Assembly (NCBI RefSeq): GCF_010731855.1
Contig: NZ_AP022620.1
Location: forward strand, 4,092,001-4,156,000
DNA: 64,000 bases
From: Mycolicibacterium anyangense
GTDB lineage: Bacteria > Actinomycetota > Actinomycetes > Mycobacteriales > Mycobacteriaceae
Reading direction: 5' to 3'
Part shown: positions 60,943 through 64,000 of the stretch, in pieces
Layout of the letters: each line of letters starts with the position of its first letter
Numbering within the stretch: position 1 is the stretch's first letter
Notes under the pieces: model-generated
The model's input: only the letters and a program-made list of their open reading frames with translations
The model's database searches: none
Told to the model about the DNA's origin: nothing
Position numbers and translations under genes: made by a program

Positions 60943-62301
60943 TCACGCCTTTGTCCATTGACGGACAAGCCCGGGATGGCGTAGGTGGGTTGTCAGGATC
61001 TGAGCAAACAGTGCCGGGTCTTGCAATCGTTCGGGCGGGTCGATCAAGCCGCGGACGCGCAGCAGCCGTTCGGCGACGCCGATGTCCACCGTGGCCGCTG
61101 CCAGTGCCGCCCGCTGGAGCGCATTGCGCGCGCGGCGCCGAATTGTCGGGTTCACCGGGGCAAGCCGTTCACTGGCCTTGTTCGCCGCCCACACCGGTGC
61201 CATCTGGTCGGCGGCCGCCCGATAGAAGCGGTCCATCAGACCGGCGGCACTGCCAGTCAGACAGTCACGGAGTGCGAGCGCCTGCAGACCTGCCATCGTC
61301 ATCCCCTGGCCGTACAGCGGATTGAGCGTGCACAGCGCGTCACCCAGCACGAGCAGGCCGGTGGGCAACCGGGGGACTTGGTCATAGCGGCGCCACCGCG
61401 CAGCTGTTGCCCGCGACATCGCGATCTGCCCCAGTGGCTCGGCCGTGTGAAGGGCGGTGCTGATGGCAGGTGGCAAGAGATCATCGGCGATTGTCAGCAT
61501 TTCGGCCAACGTCCGTGGTGGCGGTCCGCTCACGGCTGAGCGGGAAATCGCCAACATCCAGGTGCCGTGTTCGTAGGCCATCAGCACCGCGCCCGGGGCC
61601 GAGCCGCTCTGGTTGACGAACGCCAGTCGCTCGCGGATGCGCCCGGGTGCCACGCGCAGGAGGTGGCTGGAGTATCCCCAGTTCGCGGGGAGCCGGTCCT
61701 GGGGTACCGGACCGTAGCCGCGACCTTCCAGGAAAAGGTGGGCGCGCGAGGCCCGACCGGTCGCATCGACCACTAGGTCGGCGCCATGGTCGCCAGCGAT
61801 ACCGTTGGCGTTGTTCACAATTCGTGCGCCTACGATGGTGTTGGCTGCCATCAGCGGCTCGACCATGGTGTGGTTGTCGAGGATCGTGACATTCGCCAGC
61901 CCGGTGAGTCGGCGACGCACGTGGAACTCGACAAACGGGCGGCTCGCCTGATAGGCCGCCAAGGGTTGGGGATCGGCCAGCTTGCCCGAGGGAGTCAACT
62001 CGTAGCCGAAGCTGCGGACATACAGCCGCGACAAGTCGTCGCCCTCGTCGACCGTGGCCCCGGCCGTGGCAAGCTCCGTCAGGATTCCCGGGAAGAGTTC
62101 ACCGAGCAGCTGCGTGCCGCGACTGAGGAAGTTGTGCAGATGGCGACCCTGGGGCACTCCCTTGCGATGTTCCGGACGGTCTGGCAGGACGTCGCGCTCT
62201 ACTACCGTCACCGACTCGTAGAACTCCGAGAGCACCCGGGAAGCCAACAGGCCGGCGAAGCCAGATCCGAGAACCACTGCGTGCGAGCGTCTTTCGGCCA
62301 T
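60943..62301 (-). CDS. FAD-dependent monooxygenase-like oxidoreductase
   Basis: 452 residues: N-terminal AVVLGSGFAGLLASRVL, QGRHLHNFLSRG, ADLVVDATGR and LVLGDALCTLNPLYGQGMTM, the DG and GD motifs of group A flavoprotein monooxygenases/halogenases of the squalene-epoxidase-like branch. ATG 62301 follows GAAGGG; the frame open to 62364 adds a basic stretch. It is upstream of, and co-directional with, the P450 at 59483, with a divergent DUF2236 gene on the other side. Substrate unknown. Confidence 0.85.
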   Translation of the reverse strand: MAERRSHAVVLGSGFAGLLASRVLSEFYESVTVVERDVLPDRPEHRKGVPQGRHLHNFLSRGTQLLGELFPGILTELATAGATVDEGDDLSRLYVRSFGYELTPSGKLADPQPLAAYQASRPFVEFHVRRRLTGLANVTILDNHTMVEPLMAANTIVGARIVNNANGIAGDHGADLVVDATGRASRAHLFLEGRGYGPVPQDRLPANWGYSSHLLRVAPGRIRERLAFVNQSGSAPGAVLMAYEHGTWMLAISRSAVSGPPPRTLAEMLTIADDLLPPAISTALHTAEPLGQIAMSRATAARWRRYDQVPRLPTGLLVLGDALCTLNPLYGQGMTMAGLQALALRDCLTGSAAGLMDRFYRAAADQMAPVWAANKASERLAPVNPTIRRRARNALQRAALAAATVDIGVAERLLRVRGLIDPPERLQDPALFAQILTTHLRHPGLVRQWTKA

Positions 62302-62523
62302 CGCGGCACCCTTCGTCGCGCGAGGACGGACGTTTCGTCCGTACTGGCAACGTCGACGATACACGGAAAATAAGAAAGATAAGAGAAAATTAAGCGAAGT
62401 CTAAGGCGCGGTCGACCTCGGCGGTGAAACCTCAGCCGGAAAACCGGAAACCTTCGTTCCCAAATAGCCCTATCCGCGATACCGTCGAGGCAGTGCCCAC
62501 GAATTCCGAGATGGGGTCGCCTC

Positions 62524-63912
62524 ATGACTGTGACTGGTGAGCGTCCGGACCTTCTTGTCGAGAACGTCGACTTCAACCGCCGAGACCATCCTGAGCGGCC
62601 GTTGCGGCCGATCCCGCCCGGCCGCGACCACTTCGCCGACCAATGGCGCCGGATGCGCGAATTCCTGTTCGGAGAGTGGATCGACATCGACAAAGAGGTC
62701 GAACCCAGCGACCTCACCCGGCTGCGCGACGACTACTTCTGGCAGCGCGACGAATACATGATCGGCGCGGTAGACGCGTTCGAGCGTCTCGGACCCGAGC
62801 AGGGCCGGGCACTGTTCGAACAGGCGTTGACCCAGGGCATCGGCACTCTCGATGACCCACCGCAAGAATTCGTCGACCTCTTCGATCATCTGGACCAGCT
62901 CCCGGCACAGTTCGACCTCGAATCTGCCGAGCGAGGCCGGATGCTGGCGATGTCGAGCACCTGGGCCGCCACCACGATCATCCGTTCGTGGGCGTTCTAC
63001 GAGACCGCGATGACGGGTGACATCTCCGCGGCCACCGGCGCCACGGGTCGCTTCGCCGACGACGGCCCGCGCCGCTTCATCGAGACCGCGCGAGTGTTCG
63101 CGGCTTTCACGCTGCCGGACATCTTCGACCGGAACTCGCAGGCTTTCCAGGATGTGGTGCGGGTCCGGCTCATGCACGCGTTGGCCAGCCGCGGGCTGCG
63201 CCGGAAATGGGGGGATGACGTCTATCTGAAGTTCGGGGAACCCATTCCGGTGACCTCGCTGCTGGGCTTCGGCAGCGGCATGCTGCTCGGACGTCTCGTC
63301 GACCACGCGTTCGGGCGCACGCTGTCGCCGCATGAGCTCGAGGATCTCGCCGAATACTCGTCGTTCTCCGGTCGCCTGTGGGGAGCTCCCGAGTTGCTGC
63401 ACTCCGGGAACGGCCTCGAACTCATCAAGTCCCTGAATTATGTTCTGGCCAGGGGCGGCAACCCGTCGCCGTGGCGTGCCGAGCTGGTAGACGCCATCGC
63501 CGGCCCCGCACACCTGACCACCTTGACCGAGGCGCTTCCGGATTGGGTGCGCAACATCGTCTCCCGGTATGCCAACCAGATCACGGCCAGCATCGCCCTG
63601 GCCCCTGCTGGCGTGGTGTTCGGGTACCAGCAGATCGAAGCCATGGTGGCCGGCACGCTCTTCGAGACATTGGGCTACAACTTTGAACGCCGAGCGCGCT
63701 ACTTCGAGCACATCACGCGCGTGAACGTCGGCATCGCCATGATTGCCGACGCCCTGCCGTGGTCGAACCCGATCCGCGAGCGCAGGAAGAAGAGCGGGGC
63801 GGCCGCACGCGAGCGAATTGCCATGCTGGACAAGATCGCCCGCGACCGCCAGAGCCCCTCGACCTACACCCACCACGACCGGTCGACGTCCGGGGAGGGC
63901 TTCACCGGTTAG
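62524..63912 (+). CDS. DUF2236 (MpaB/latex-clearing-protein-like) oxygenase family protein
   Basis: 462 residues with the DUF2236 features: an Arg/His-rich RVRLMHALASRGLRR helix, whose His is conserved for heme or metal binding in the MpaB/Lcp group, and HFADQWRRMREFLFGEW near the N-terminus. MpaB cleaves a prenyl side chain and Lcp cleaves polyisoprene, so an oxidative cleavage role is possible; the ligand residues were not verified. ATG 62524 is 222 bases from the divergent flavoprotein; the intergenic region includes an A-rich stretch at 62365-62400. Confidence 0.82.
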   Translation: MTVTGERPDLLVENVDFNRRDHPERPLRPIPPGRDHFADQWRRMREFLFGEWIDIDKEVEPSDLTRLRDDYFWQRDEYMIGAVDAFERLGPEQGRALFEQALTQGIGTLDDPPQEFVDLFDHLDQLPAQFDLESAERGRMLAMSSTWAATTIIRSWAFYETAMTGDISAATGATGRFADDGPRRFIETARVFAAFTLPDIFDRNSQAFQDVVRVRLMHALASRGLRRKWGDDVYLKFGEPIPVTSLLGFGSGMLLGRLVDHAFGRTLSPHELEDLAEYSSFSGRLWGAPELLHSGNGLELIKSLNYVLARGGNPSPWRAELVDAIAGPAHLTTLTEALPDWVRNIVSRYANQITASIALAPAGVVFGYQQIEAMVAGTLFETLGYNFERRARYFEHITRVNVGIAMIADALPWSNPIRERRKKSGAAARERIAMLDKIARDRQSPSTYTHHDRSTSGEGFTG

Positions 63913-64000
63913 CTCGCCGGCGTGACGTCGCTTCCCGATCCCTTGATCGATGCCTTGGCGCGGTTCTCCGCGCGCACCGCCCGGGTGCCGCGTACGTAGC
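63909..64000 (-). CDS. C-terminal fragment of a gene cut by the right edge
   Basis: On the minus strand a frame runs in from the edge and ends at a TAA at 63909-63911, giving 29 residues (YVRGTRAVRAENRAKASIKG then SGSDVTPAS). It overlaps the end of the DUF2236 gene by four bases in convergent orientation. The Lys/Arg/Ala-rich tail looks like a real C-terminus, but it is too short to assign. Confidence 0.45.
   Translation of the reverse strand, partial: YVRGTRAVRAENRAKASIKGSGSDVTPAS

Noticed and set aside
62470..63876. A 468-codon minus-strand frame opposite the DUF2236 gene
   Set aside because: Antisense shadow; the plus-strand protein has the family motifs.

Overview
The window is G+C-rich actinobacterial DNA, almost certainly from a fast-growing, environmental Mycobacterium (Mycolicibacterium-type). 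Evidence: a complete yrbEA-yrbEB-mceABCDEF locus followed by an Mce-associated protein and a string of DUF732-type small secreted proteins, a mycofactocin-coupled SDR, an FprB-type ferredoxin/NADP reductase, and many GTG starts with 4-base stop/start overlaps. No tRNA, rRNA, CRISPR array, insertion sequence or phage gene was seen.

Positions ~0.36-49.6 kb form one large lipid-catabolic island. Layout: an SDR divergent from a beta-oxidation operon (fused two-domain acyl-CoA dehydrogenase, SDR, alpha/beta hydrolase, thiolase, MaoC hydratase, hot-dog protein; 0.4-7.9 kb); a CrtI-like flavoprotein (8-9.3 kb); a proline-rich membrane protein and a long non-coding leader (9.6-11.4 kb); the mce import locus with secreted companions (11.4-23.5 kb); flavin reductase, acyl-CoA synthetase, crotonase, LLM flavin oxidoreductase, a thiolase remnant, an HMG-CoA-lyase-like aldolase and a COX III/IV-like pair (23.7-30.2 kb); an alpha-methylacyl-CoA-racemase-like protein, a membrane protein and a TetR regulator (30.2-33.4 kb); two tandem flavoproteins and a degenerate TesB protein, then VOC, RibB-like, SRPBCC and AveC-like proteins (33.5-39.8 kb); two P450s, a [3Fe-4S] ferredoxin, a CoA transferase, a ferredoxin reductase, SCP2, aldehyde dehydrogenase, mycofactocin-type SDR and a TesB thioesterase (39.9-49.6 kb).

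The most interesting signal is a 17-bp near-palindrome, consensus ACCRAACANTGTTYGGT, which I find at up to 15 places, almost all just upstream of the transcription units of this island, including the central TetR gene. It suggests that the TetR protein at 32.7 kb controls the whole ~46-kb island as a single regulon. Read together, the genes suggest import of a large hydrophobic molecule by Mce, P450 oxidation, oxidation to acid, CoA activation, racemisation at a methyl branch and beta-oxidation, with unusual flavin desaturases and an AveC-like cyclase. A steroid- or isoprenoid-like, methyl-branched substrate is my inference; it is not proven by the sequence.

Positions ~49.6-64 kb are more ordinary: a DUF1348 gene divergent from a TetR gene with three copies of a different, near-perfect 22-bp operator; a serine hydrolase; a TetR/quinone-oxidoreductase pair; DUF3297; a sulfatase; a CIA30-domain secreted protein; a PPOX-fold protein; a lipoprotein; a third P450; a FAD monooxygenase; and a DUF2236 (MpaB-like) protein. 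Genes at both window edges are cut.
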